The position numbers and the translations under genes were made by a program. A stretch of DNA of 64,000 nt from Limnomonas spitsbergensis. Its lineage: Eukaryota; Chlorophyta; Chlorophyceae; Chlamydomonadales. Position 1 is the first letter of the stretch. Every line of letters begins with the position of its first letter. Below are positions 22,156-32,322 of the stretch, piece after piece. The notes below the pieces were generated by a model that worked only from the letters and a program-made list of their open reading frames with translations, searched no databases and was not told where the DNA came from. Location of the stretch: assembly GCA_037349105.1 (NCBI GenBank), contig JAYJMM010000016.1, positions 1,550,001 to 1,614,000 of the forward strand, read 5' to 3'.

Positions 22156-22323
22156 AGAGACAAAATGTGGTTCACATCCAAAGTAGGGTATCAGAAGTTC
22201 TCATTGAGAACCTGTAGAAGACAGGGTACGTATATCACAACCCAGGCCCTTCACGCCCCCAAGACACCAAACTACAACAGCAAAACTCTACTGACACCCT
22301 TGCAAGGGTACAGTCACAGAAGA

Positions 22324-23100
22324 GTGCTTGGGCCCAGAGGTGCAACATATCGACAGATGAGTGCTTGGGCCCAGAGGTGCAACATATCGACAGATGAGTG
22401 CTTGGGCCCAGAGGTGCAACATATCGACAGATGAGTGTTTGGGCCTAGAGGTGCAACATATCGACAGATGAGTGCTTGGGCCCAGAGGTGCAACATATCG
22501 ACAGATGAGTGCTTGGGCCCAGAGGTGCAACATATCGACAGATGAGTGCTTGGGCCCAGAGGTGCAACATATCGACAGATGAGTGCTTGGGCCCAGAGGT
22601 GCAACATATCGACAGATGAGTGCTTGGGCCCAGAGGTGCAACATATCGACAGATGAGTGTTTGGGCCTAGAGGTGCAACATATCGACAGATGAGTGCTTG
22701 GGCCCAGAGGTGCAACATATCGACAGATGAGTGCTTGGGCCCAGAGGTGCAACATATCGACAGATGAGTGCTTGGGCCCAGAGGTGCAACATATCGACAG
22801 ATGAGTGTTTGGGCCTAGAGGTGCAACATATCGACAGATGAGTGCTTGGGCCCAGAGGTGCAACATATCGACAGATGATTGCTTGGGCCCAGAGGTGCAA
22901 CATATCGACAGATGAGTGCTTGGGCCCAGAGGTGCAACATATCGACAGATGAGTGCTTGGGCCCAGAGGTGCAACATATCGACAGATGAGTGCTTGGGCC
23001 CAGAGGTGCAACATATCGACAGATGAGTGCTTGGGCCCAGAGGTGCAACATATCGACAGATGAGTGCTTGGGCCTGGAGGTGTCACGCATTGACAGATGA
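22324..23100. repeat. 37-bp satellite, ~21 copies
   Basis: Strict 37-bp period with unit start GTGCTTGGGCCCAGAGGTGC followed by AACATATCGACAGATGA. Copies are nearly identical; three carry the same TTTGGGCCTAG variant at a spacing suggesting higher-order duplication, and the last copy is diverged. Because 37 is not a multiple of 3 and no stop occurs, all minus-strand frames stay open for 90-230 codons. These are not genes. Confidence 0.97.
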
Positions 23101-23450
23101 ACGCTACATTGCCGCTACCTAGCCATCACAAATAGGTTTGCTTGATGAACTATCCTTTGTTGCGCTACTGGCTATGCTTTCTCCTCGTCCTGTCCTTGCA
23201 CGTAAAGCAGGCAATGCACAATGCTTCGCCCACCCATGCCAAGAGCTCAAAAACATACGGACGCCAGCTGTCATAGCTGAACCATCACATATCCACTGGC
23301 ACGCTATATCCATAGATCCTTCATCCTCTGTTCAGAATCGCCCTGCGGCCTGCGCCCCACCCAGCGGTCTTTCAGGGCTGGGGGACCCGCCTCCAGGACA
23401 GGTGGAAACCCTGAATACCTCCCCCTCAATTACGGCCAAGCACGCATAGA
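23101..23450. other. Spacer downstream of the coiled-coil gene
   Basis: No gene was recognised between the satellite and the 3' end of the gene at 23,569. Confidence 0.4.
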
Positions 23451-23451
23451 C

Positions 23452-23685
23452 CTCAGTCATTGACTACAAGGAACTGTAGCTAACCGAATTTAATTTGCGT
23501 GGCGCAGTTGAGCTGCTATATGCTTAGGCAACGCTCTGCTTCCACCATCAGCCCAGTCACCGTTGGCCTCAGTACTTGACTACCAGCTGTTGTGGCTGGC
23601 CGACGATTCGCGTAGCGTGGTTGAGTAATCGCATGTTCAGGCAGCGCTCAGCCTCTGTCATACCCACACCATCATTGACGCTGCG
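23452..23685. repeat. Tandem duplication of the last-exon end of the coiled-coil gene
   Basis: The final coding stretch and stop region (plus strand CTCAGTACTTGACTACCAGC onward, 23,569) has a diverged second copy 117 bases downstream of the stop in transcript sense (CTCAGTCATTGACTACAAGG, 23,452). Confidence 0.7.
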
Positions 23686-26600
23686 CATCTCCCGATCCTG
23701 CGGGCAAGGTAGACTCTGTTTAGCAGGATAAAGGGCAAGACGGGTGCGGCGCGGCCTCGACCTATGCTGCACTGTTTCGTTAAAACTCACGCACAGGTGT
23801 CTTTCTGCCATCATGAGGGCGGGAGGAGCGAGGACGAGAGAAATAAGAGGTAGAGATAGGCTCGTCAGCATTGTACAGATTTTGATCAAACCCTTTCCAG
23901 TGCCACAGGCCATGATCCCTTCATCATCATAAGGACCCCTATATGTCCTATGCCCTATGCTATACCCTATGCTTCGCTATGCACTATGATCTGTCCCCAC
24001 CCATCACACACCCATCACTCTTGTCAAACAGCCAATGACGTTACAACATCGGCCCTGCTCAAAAGGCTCGAACGCGTGGGCGGCCAAATGCCTGGCTGGG
24101 AGAGGAGGAAATCAAGTCCAGTCGTCCAGCCAGCCAGTGTTTGTTTGGGTATGCACCCCGCCACTTCTTTTGGCAGGCCGCAGGTCAGTCAATTCGGGGT
24201 ACATGGGGGGCAAACCTTGACCGGCATAAAGCCCTAAACCCTTAACCCTACGGCTGGTGGCCCAAGCAGCAGCACCTTCCCGTCCCCCCGTCCCCTCACA
24301 GCTATGACGTAGCTAACTCCCGCTGAAGCAACTGGAGACAAAACCGGTGCATTACAGCCATACCCTCCGGGCATCTCTCAGCCCCTCACCGAGATCTGCG
24401 CGATTTGAAAGTCCCGTATGTCCAGCGCCTTGGCCCGGATGGCGGCCACCCTGTGCGCCTCTGCCGCCGCCTCCTCCCGCGTTTCGGCCTCCGCCACCCT
24501 GCGCAAGTGAGCGGTCTCATCGCGGGCTGAGCTGGCGCGGCGGCCCTTGACTGCCAATGAATCCTGCATGCAGTGTTTTTAATGAACGCAAGATAAGGCC
24601 GATAATTAGAGTTCACAAGCAATGATGGCGCTATCTCCTCCCGAGCCGCGGGAGCTGGTGCGGCCACTTTGGCGGCCCTTGATTGCCAATGAATCCTGCA
24701 AGCAGATTTGTGTAATGGAAAGACAAGATTATACCAGTAATGATTAATGAGAGCTCACAAGCTATGGTTCTGCAAACTCCTCCCGGGCCGCGGGAGCTGG
24801 CGCAGCAGCCCTTGCCTTGCAGATGATCCTAAGGAGCAGTGCATACAGTAGTGTGCGCCAGACCATCTTTGACAGGCGGCTGGGCAGCCACCACCGGGCT
24901 GACTGAACTCCACAAATAGGCAGCCACCACGGTTCTGACTAGGACCTTATCTTTCATCGGCCAACGACCAGTGGCCAAGGCAGCAGGGCTTGCTGCACCA
25001 GACCTTTCTCACTGCAGGCCGTGATATACCTGAGTTGTAAACAAAGCCCCTGACAAAGAAGAGTGCTGCGGAGAGGACAGGACACCGGGGGCGCCGAACA
25101 CCGGCGCACCATCCGTGGCACAGGCTGCCTGTTATTCGCACAAAAGCACCTGTGCGCAGTCTAGCATGTCTTGTGCTCACCTCCCGGGCCTGCATCAGCT
25201 CCTGCTTGTGCCGCGCTCGCCTGTCCTTGTCCTTCGCAGACCGCGCATCATATTCCCGCTCCTGCACAGCAGCGTTTATTTCAGTGATAATTTCAGTGTT
25301 TGCCTCTGATTTTATTTTAGCGTTTTTATGTTGTATTTCACCAGACCATCTTTACCAGGGCAGTCAACCCTGGGCCGATGGGGAGAAAACCTTGACTGGA
25401 CTACTGCCAGGAGCCCCAAGAAGCTGGGTCTTCTGCAGCATATTGGCTCGTTTGTGCTTTCCCTGTTCCTGCTCACCTTCTCTCAGCTGCCAACGAGGGC
25501 CACAAGCACACCCGGGCTGTTTTTTTGTGTTGGCGTCTCAGGTTTTCAAGGGTTGGGCGGCCAGACTCACGCATTATGAATCCAAAACAAGAAAACATAT
25601 TACAGATCCCTGCGATCAGAGATCGTACCGTAGCTGAATCGTAGCTGAGGCACCCTCAAAAACAAAGTGCTGCATCCCCGTTTAACTGTCGCACCTTCTG
25701 CTCTTCAAAGTTCTTGACAATCCGGGCCTCTCGCTCCAGCCTTTCCCGTGTATTGTCCAGCGCCATGGTGCTGGCGCCCCTGGACCTTGCCGCACAAGCG
25801 GAATGGAACAGCTCCTTGGCCTCCTGTCGCTCAGCGTCTCGCTTATCAAGGAGTCTGGAAGAGGGATGCAAAGGGGGGTGGGAGGTGGAAAATGGAGGTT
25901 GTTCAACATTTGGGTGACCCCCAGCCCTACCCCCGAAAAATATAAAAAGTTATCTTAACATGGAAGCAACGGTGACGGCAAAAAAAGAGATCATGCTTTA
26001 TAGTTTCAGCCTCCTGTATGATGTTTTTGGCCACATGCTGCCTGATAAGATACTGCCACAATGACTGACGAGGTATCCTCACAGCCCTGCCATTGCCGCG
26101 CTTGTCCAGAAAAGGCTAAATTGTATGTGATGTATCACTTGGGATGATTGGATTTGAACCAGTCATACGGGGAAGTGCAAAGGATATGGGTGGAATAGGA
26201 TCAGTGCTGTGCCATTGCACCGTAATTCGAAAATTCTGTACCGTAATTACGGTCGCTTCGTTGGAAATTCGTAGCTGAATTTGCATTGAACTTACGGTGA
26301 CTGAAACTCAGCTACGCAATTCAGCCACCGTAAGGAGTAAGGACCGTAATTGGCACAGCACTGAGTAGGATGGTCCATCTCAACAGGGAGCAGTCCAAAT
26401 CGCTGCTGCAAAGGCTGAGATGGTCTTGTACTTAAACCTCCACCCCTCCATGTAAGATTTTTTGTATCCTCCTCTTAGGACAATTAACAAAGGCCGGCAT
26501 GGGCAGCACACACAGCAAAACCTACAGACTTGTACCCCTTGATGTAGGTTTGGGTAGTACACCCGCTAAGCCCTAAAATCTGAACCCTACTGAATTTTGG

Positions 26601-29600
26601 CTTGGGGAGTACACCCAGGAGGCCTTTAAGGCGTAACCCTTCCCTACGTTGGCCTTGGCAGTACACCCGTTATGCCCTATCAACATAAACCCTACCATTT
26701 GTTGGCTTGGGCAGTACACCCCTCAAGCCCTACACACCCAAACCCTACCATTTGTTGGCTTGGGCAGTACACCCCTCAAGCCCTACACACCCAAACCCTA
26801 CCTGATGTTGGCTTGGGCAGTACACCCCTCAAGCCCTACACACCCAAACCCTACATGATGTTGGCTTGCATCATCTCTGCATCTGCCAGCCTCTGGTATG
26901 CCAGCACGTCCTTCTTGTACTGCATCCTCTCCTCGTTTTCCAGTCTCGTGTGCGCTGCCTGCGCCTTCATGGCCGCAGCCTTGGCCGCAGCAACCACCTG
27001 TACAGCACACCAAAGCGACAAGGGGGTGTGGCGCAGCAGCACTTCAGCCGCGGGCCAGCAGCGGCTCGTACGGACAAGCAATCCGCATTTCGAGCTGTAT
27101 CTCCTGGGCTGCGTTGTGTCCCCTGATACTTGGATGTACCGGGTGGCTTCGGAAAATTACAAGTTTATGGGAATGGAGGTTCCAATTCAGCAGAGAACCA
27201 GTAGCAGCTTCCATGCACAAGCATCCCTTCTCCCGGCGCAACTCGGCTGAATCAATGCTCCTGGTCTGGTGAATCTTATATCTGAACCCTCAACCCTAAA
27301 TCAATGCTTCCGGTGCGGTGCCTTGCTCCTCTGATCTGTCTGCCCTTTCCACCAAGGCTCATGGGTACCAATGCGCAGGTACTGAAGAAACAATCTGCTA
27401 CGGTCCCAACGGAAACAAAAACAAACCAGGTTTCAGTTAGGTTTGAGCCACTGTCATGTAATACCGCACCGGACGTCAGGTCAGCCCAGATTCAGCAGCC
27501 CGCACCTTCTCAGCATCAAGCAGCGCACGACTATCTGCGAGCGTCGCCTCCTCGTCGGCAAACTTGCGGCCCTGGGCGGCCAGTCGGGCCCTCTGCTTCT
27601 CCTCTAACTGCGCCAAAAACATCCAGAGGGTTTAGACTTAAGGTTTCAAGGTCCATGACATGACACCTCTGGCCCTGCTCAAAAAGGCTCGGTCGCGTGG
27701 GCGCCCAGCTGTCTGGTTGAGAGAAAAGAACTTCCGTCCTATGGCTGCATCACCTGGCTTCCACCTGGCTTCCGTCCCCTGGCTACAAACCAGGCTTCTG
27801 TCCACTGATTCCGTCCCCTGGCTGTAGCACCTAACCCACCTGGCTGGTCCTGTCGGCCCTAGACTGGAGATTCCGCTGACGGGCCGCCTCAGCCATCACT
27901 GCCTCTTCAGCCTTGAGCGCCGCCAGCTCACCTGCAACAATGTTTGCCGCACGTAAGGGTTTAGGGTTCAGGTTCATGGCTTAGGACTCTACATCTTGTA
28001 AATGGAAAGTTCTCACTGCCTGATCAGCCTTTAGCACCGCCACCTCACCTGCAACAGATTTGCAGCACGTAAGGGTTTAGGGTTCAGGTTTATGGCTCAA
28101 GACTCTACATCTTGTAAAATAAAAAGTTTACACTGCCTGATCAGCCTGTAGCGCTGCCACCTCACCTGCAACAGTGTTGACCGTACTCGGGGCTTAAGGA
28201 GTCAAGCTTCAGGCTACAGCTACCAATCAAAAAAATAAACAGTTGTCGCCGCCTTAGCAGCCTAGAGTGCTGCCAGCTCACATGCACATGGACATCAACG
28301 GGCGTTACCCAATTTCAGACAGTGCGCACATAGTACGCATGGGAAGCATCCGTGCCGACTGTCCACAACCTGAGTTGTGTGCCGGCAAAGCACATAAGTT
28401 GTTTAGGTCTCCGCAAATCGCGGTGAGTGTCTGCAAACCACGTTGAATGTTTAGGTGTTTGCAAACCACATTGTGTTTTGGGGTATCCGCAAGCTACGGC
28501 AGATGCTTGGGTCTTCCACAAACTGCAGTGTATGTCAGCAAACCACGTCATGTGTCAGCAAACCATGTTGGGCGCTCGTGGTGGATGCATGGGAGCATTC
28601 CATTATGTCCATGCCACATAGCCTCCTCCACGGGCCTTCACTGGACGGGCCATCAACTCAATTTCATACATGAAATCCAATTTTCTCTGTCGACCGATTT
28701 TCAGCAGAGGGGCCAAGTGCGCTCAATCACACCGTAGTACCTACACCTTACACACTAAATGCACCCCTTCACATGTGCATTTAGTGTTAGGTGTAGAGTT
28801 TAGGGTTTAGCATCCCTGTAAACACGGCTTCAGCTGTCAAACTCATGACTCCAGTCCCAGCCAGATCCATGCGTGCTGATCTGGTGGCAAAGCTTCCACA
28901 ACGAAGGCCCCGCTCGATGGGATGGCCAGCCAAGCAGCGCCAAGCAGTATCCTCATGCCTCATTGTGCACCTGCATGTGTATCTGACTCTCTTGGCATCC
29001 TTGATCCATACTTTCACACGACAGAGGGCCTTTCTGGAGGTGGCCATTAGATTATGACATGTTCTGACAAGGTCCTCAAGTCCCACAAGCGACATTTACA
29101 TTTATTTGCGTGTGGGGCCTTCCCACCATGCTTACACGTCCACAGGGCGTACGTCTGTAAGAGCGTTTTTTTACCACTACGAGCAAAGGGCACTCAAGGG
29201 TCGTGATTATCGCGGCCATGTCCACCACCTCCGACCACAGTGTGGATCTCTTTCAGTGTCTCACATACTAAGTATTCCCCCGTACTTTCACGTAACCCAC
29301 CGTGGATCAGCCGTGCCTCTCGGCTCACTTCAGCTCTCTCTTGCCGCTCCCTGAGCTCCTTCTCGTAAACCTGGACACATAGCAGCACATGATGACATCA
29401 TGCAGATCAGGACGAAAGAAAATGTACATTACGGTGGAGATATAGATGTATCCTGTAGCATGGCGTGCTCCCTGTATAGTGTGCGCTCTAGCGACACATG
29501 CAGTGTAAAGACCCCCCCCTCGGGTGAAAGGCCATCTTTTTTTCAATACAGCACCATGTAGTTCAAAATAACGGAGGGGTGAGGTGGGGTGGGGTGGGGT

Positions 29601-32322
29601 GAGGTGGGGTGGGGGGCGTGTTTTACCACATGCATGCACCCATTTGCTGCTTCACACCTGCATATCCAGGTGGGATCGTTGGTCCGCCGCGCGTGCCGAC
29701 TGGATCCTTAGTCGCTGATCCTTGTCGTCGTTGGCCATCTTCACCTCCAGCGTGTTGAGCAGAGCCCACTCACTGACAGCAACCTGATGCAGGACCCAGG
29801 GTCCGGGGTTCAGGGCTCAGGGTGAAAGCATGACCATAACCCACTCACTGGCAGCAACCTGATGCAGGACCCAGGGTTCAGAATTCAGGGTTTGGGGTTC
29901 AGGGTTAAATCTTAGCTTCACCCACTTACTGGCAGCAGCCTGGGGCAGGATCCAGGGTTCAGGGTAAGAGCATAAACCTAAATACACCCAATGGTGGGAG
30001 CCTGATGCAGGACCTGGGTTTGATGCAGATCCAGGTTTCAGGTTTAGAGCCTCAACCTAAAACCCTCTCACTGACGTAAACCTGATGCAAGATTAAGGGT
30101 TAGAGCCTAAACTTGAACCCAATCAGTGGCAGCAGAGCTTACATAAATCTGGGGCCGAAAATGATCTTGGATTAATGCAGGATCGAGGGTTCAAGAGTTG
30201 GTGCGGAGCATGGGTGAAGGTCGTTTTGAGGGAAGGTGGTAGCTTTCGGGGGGGAGGCAGGTTTTGCCTTATAGGGGGAACGCAGCATGCCAGCTCTCAG
30301 TATTGACCTGGTTTCGGATGTAAAGGTGTGCATGTATGGGTCCCTGAGTCCGATTTAAGACAGGACTCTGGGTGGGAGGGCTGTCAGTCTTGGCTTCCTT
30401 CTTTATCGCTTTAAACAGCAAAGCACACAGTTTCTTGAATATACTGCTATGCAGGACGGCAGCAAATGTCCATTGACCAACGTTTCCAGTTTTGTGGGAG
30501 CTGCTTGTTCGCAGACGTCCATACGACAGTTCAAATTGCCTGAAACCTGAATTTGGGCACACCTCGATACCCCGGGGCACATCAATGAAGCAGAGGTGCC
30601 ATGCATGAGTGCATGGCTACATGCGCTCGCTACTCCGAGTGCTAGCACGGATACTTTATTTGTCACGGTCATACCTCTGCATGCTAGCAACCCGGTCAGC
30701 CCTTCAGCTTGGCTTCACCCTTCGACTTTTTCGCCCAGCCCTGAAGCCCACTTGCCCTCGGCCCCGCACCTTGCCCCGCTGCGCTTTTGAGAGGTTGCAC
30801 ACATGCTCCTGCCCCGGCTTGGGCTTGAACACGCTCGTGTACTCCACCGGGCCGGCCGGCGCACGGAAGTGCGAAGCCGAGGTGGCGCGCCTGCGGGCCG
30901 CCGCCCCGCCTAACCGCGCCTCCCTCATCCGCGCAATGTAGTCCGGTGGTCCAGTGAAATTGGGGGGCAGAAGGTCCGGGGAAGGACCGAAGTCCTCCAC
31001 TGGCAAGGTCTTGTGAGTGTCGCCCTGCATCTCCCTAAACACGGCCGGCGTGCGTTGGAAATAGCCCTGCAGAGTGCCCAGCAACGAGGCTCAGGGTTTA
31101 AGGTGGAAGTTTTGCTCATCGCCCTGCCTCTCCTTGAACACAGCCAGCATGCGTTGGAAATAGCCCTGCATAGTGCCCAGAAACGAGGTTCAGGGTTTAG
31201 GGTGGAAGTTTTATGTATCACTGTGCATTTCCTTAAACACGGCTGGAGTGCGTTGGTGGTAGTCCTGCTTAGTGCCTTGCAGAGCGCCGGGTACAAATGT
31301 TCAGGGTTTAGTGTGAAATGTTTGGGCATTGCCATGCATCTTGCTAAATAGAGCCAGTGATCGTTGGGAGAAGCCCTAAGAGAGTATGCAACAAGAGATT
31401 TTAAGGTTCAGGGTTTAGGTGCCACCTTGCATCTCCCAAAATACGGTGGGCGAAGAACCTTGGAGGCAGAGGGGAACCTCTTTTTCTTTTAGGGTGATTC
31501 AGCTACAAGCTAGCCACATCACAGCATACAGCCATAGCCACCTGGTGAAGCAGGCCCTGCTGCTTGGGCCATCGGCCGTAGGCCGGTCAAGACTTGGGCC
31601 TCAGCAGCCCAGCAGTGGCTGCCCAAAGGCCTGAAAAAGGTGGCCTGGTGCCACTAAGTCATTCATACCGGTACACATCGTTTTTGATCTGACCAGATCC
31701 GTACCCCTTGGTATTCCTGCATCAGCACGTCCACCCTGAATTCTGTGTTCACGGTCTTGTCTGATAGCTGTGGATCTCCTGTGGCATGCATATGCAGCCC
31801 GCCCACTCCCCTGAGTCCTGAGGGAGTGCACAACAGGGCCATCCCAAGAGCTACACCACAGATTGAAGCCCAGGGCCAGGCGCCAACAGGCAAACCCAAC
31901 CTAAACACCTAGCTGGCTAGATATGTGAGTAGGTCACCAGGTCCCCACTGACTCCCACTGTCCTTCGTGCGTCCCTTCTCATGCTATCGGCCGTTTAGCG
32001 GTCCGTTCAGCGTGCCCCGATAAGGAAGCCTGCCCCAGCAGGGTAGCAGCAGGGCAGCTGGGTAATTGGATAGCAGCAGGGCAGTAGCTAGTGAGTGCGG
32101 TGCCTCCCCAATGGGCATCAGTGAAGCCACCATGCCACTCGCTGGGGTCGCCCCAACCGCTACCTCCCAACCGGCCTAACTACTTCCCAAGAGATAGTGC
32201 ATCTGCAAAGATAGGGGTAAGTGAGAGCACTGAAGGGGCTCACGCACCGTCTTGCTGTTCTCTCGAGCCAGTATGCCCATCAAACGACGGGTTCTCTCGT
32301 TGTTCAGCTCGCCTGCCGGCAT
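23569..32322 (-). CDS. Coiled-coil protein, probably axonemal (TPH/CFAP-like), 12 exons, ~503 aa
   Basis: Exons in transcript order: 32322-32248, 31767-31705, 31066-30770, 29783-29658, 29370-29301, 27931-27840, 27607-27506, 26997-26855, 25854-25695, 25261-25181, 24563-24390, 23697-23569. Exons 4-12 agree in phase at every GT-AG junction. Exons 1-3 are phase 0 but less certain, as is the exon 3 donor. The N-terminal part (MPAGELNNERTRRLMGILAR; LLPPNFTGPPDYIARMREAR) is globular, ending in a basic region. From about residue 146 it is almost all charged heptad-like helix (VYEKELRERQERAEV; KKDVLAYQRLADAE; ALDNTRERLEREARIV). It ends GMTEAERCLNMRLLNHA near the C-terminus. There is no signal peptide or membrane segment. 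Trichohyalin/plectin-homology proteins of this size and build are often microtubule inner or other ciliary proteins; this assignment is inference, and I cannot name an orthologue. Its introns hold five junction-derived arrays. Confidence 0.75.
24033..24105 (-). mobile_element. LINE 3'-terminal fragment in the final intron
   Basis: AATGACGTTACAACATCGGC, CCCTGCTCAAAAGGCTCG and GTGGGCGGCC: a diverged reversed terminus. Confidence 0.6.
24249..24320 (-). mobile_element. SINE-like remnant
   Basis: CGGCTGGTGGCCCAAGCAGC is the antisense central block of the SINE-like family; flanks are diverged. A similar remnant lies at about 24,957-25,030. Confidence 0.4.
24528..24840. repeat. Tandem copies of the exon 11 acceptor junction (coiled-coil gene)
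   Basis: The functional acceptor (minus strand CTGCATGCAG|GATTCATTGG at 24,564|24,563) recurs with ~130-bp spacing at about 24,650-24,703 (CTGCTTGCAG|GATTCATTGG, an intact-looking decoy acceptor) and, decayed, at about 24,792-24,840. Confidence 0.8.
26202..26363. mobile_element. MITE-like element, 162 bp, CAGTGCTGTGCC inverted repeats
   Basis: Begins CAGTGCTGTGCCA and ends GGCACAGCACTG, with subterminal CCGTAATT repeats in both orientations. Non-coding. It lies in the coiled-coil gene intron between exons 8 and 9. No clear target-site duplication was seen. Confidence 0.75.
26545..26875. repeat. Tandem copies of the exon 8 donor junction (coiled-coil gene)
   Basis: Six units of ~53 bp. In minus-strand sense each has CCAACAT (or a variant) followed by the donor-like GTAGGGTTTGGGTGTGTAGG and then GGGTGTACTGCCCAAG. 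The real junction is AACATCAT|GTAGGG at 26,855|26,854, which restores frame with exon 9. Decoy copies keep GTAGGG. Confidence 0.88.
27651..27725 (-). mobile_element. LINE 3'-terminal fragment in a coiled-coil-gene intron
   Basis: CATGACATGACACCTCTGGC, CTCAAAAAGGCTCGG and GCGTGGGCGCCCAGCTGTCT: reversed terminus between exons 6 and 7. Confidence 0.7.
27893..28290. repeat. Tandem copies of the exon 6 acceptor junction (coiled-coil gene)
   Basis: Four units of 118 bp. The functional acceptor is minus-strand TTGTTGCAG|GTGAGCTGG (27,932|27,931). Decoys at 28,049 and 28,167 keep GTTGCAGGTGAGGTGGC or a close variant; a fourth near 28,285 is decayed. Units also contain GGGTTTAGGGTTCAGG. Confidence 0.88.
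28375..28575. repeat. Degenerate ~33-bp minisatellite in an intron
   Basis: Repeated CGCAAA-CACG and GCAAACCACGTTG blocks, about six copies, in the intron between exons 5 and 6 of the coiled-coil gene. Confidence 0.65.
28741..28796. repeat. Inverted repeat (hairpin) in an intron
   Basis: CTACACCTTACACACTAAAT then GCAC pairs with GTGCATTTAGTGTTAGGTGT then AG across a 10-base loop, about 22 paired bases with a 2-base bulge. No known RNA family was recognised. Confidence 0.75.
29574..29620 (+). repeat. G-rich GGGGT/GAGGT tract
   Basis: Runs of GGGG separated by T or TGA (at least five G-runs), in the intron between exons 4 and 5 of the coiled-coil gene. In mRNA sense the tract is C-rich; the template strand can in principle form a G-quadruplex. 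Confidence 0.7.
29764..30140. repeat. Tandem copies of the exon 4 acceptor junction (coiled-coil gene)
   Basis: Five to six units of 57-85 bp. The functional acceptor is minus-strand GCATCAG|GTTGCTGTCAG (29,784|29,783). Copies near 29,862, 29,940, 30,015 and 30,075 repeat CCTGCATCAGGTTGCTGCC or variants, each followed in the intron by GGGTTCAGGGTTT-like sequence. Confidence 0.85.
31015..31445. repeat. Tandem copies of the exon 3 acceptor junction (coiled-coil gene)
   Basis: Units of 98-110 bp, four recognisable copies. The functional acceptor is minus-strand CACTCTGCAG|GGCTATTTCC (31,067|31,066). The next copy keeps CACTATGCAG|GGCTATTTCC, a decoy acceptor in front of a near-identical exon start. 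More distal copies decay. Units carry CTAAACCCTGAACC. Confidence 0.88.
31495..31665 (+). mobile_element. SINE-like repeat copy
   Basis: Nearly complete: GATTCAGCTACAAGC, GGTGAAGCAGGCCCTGCTGC, CGGCCGTAGGCCGGTCAAG, CCCAGCAGTGGCTGCCCAAA and GGTGGCCTGGTGCCACTA. It lies in the intron between exons 2 and 3 of the coiled-coil gene. Confidence 0.7.

Noticed and set aside
22288..23090. Long minus-strand frames of 90-229 codons with a 37-residue protein repeat
   Set aside because: Produced by the stop-free 37-bp satellite, which is open in all three frames; no start context, splice site or non-repetitive coding sequence.
22324..23100. Regular 37-bp periodicity resembling a CRISPR array
   Set aside because: No unique spacers between repeats, nuclear eukaryotic context and no cas genes; it is a head-to-tail satellite.
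26140..26165. GGATTTGAACCAGTC, like a tRNA T-arm, and similar words near 58,425 and 60,808
   Set aside because: No matching acceptor stem, D-arm or anticodon arm in the surrounding 80 bases.
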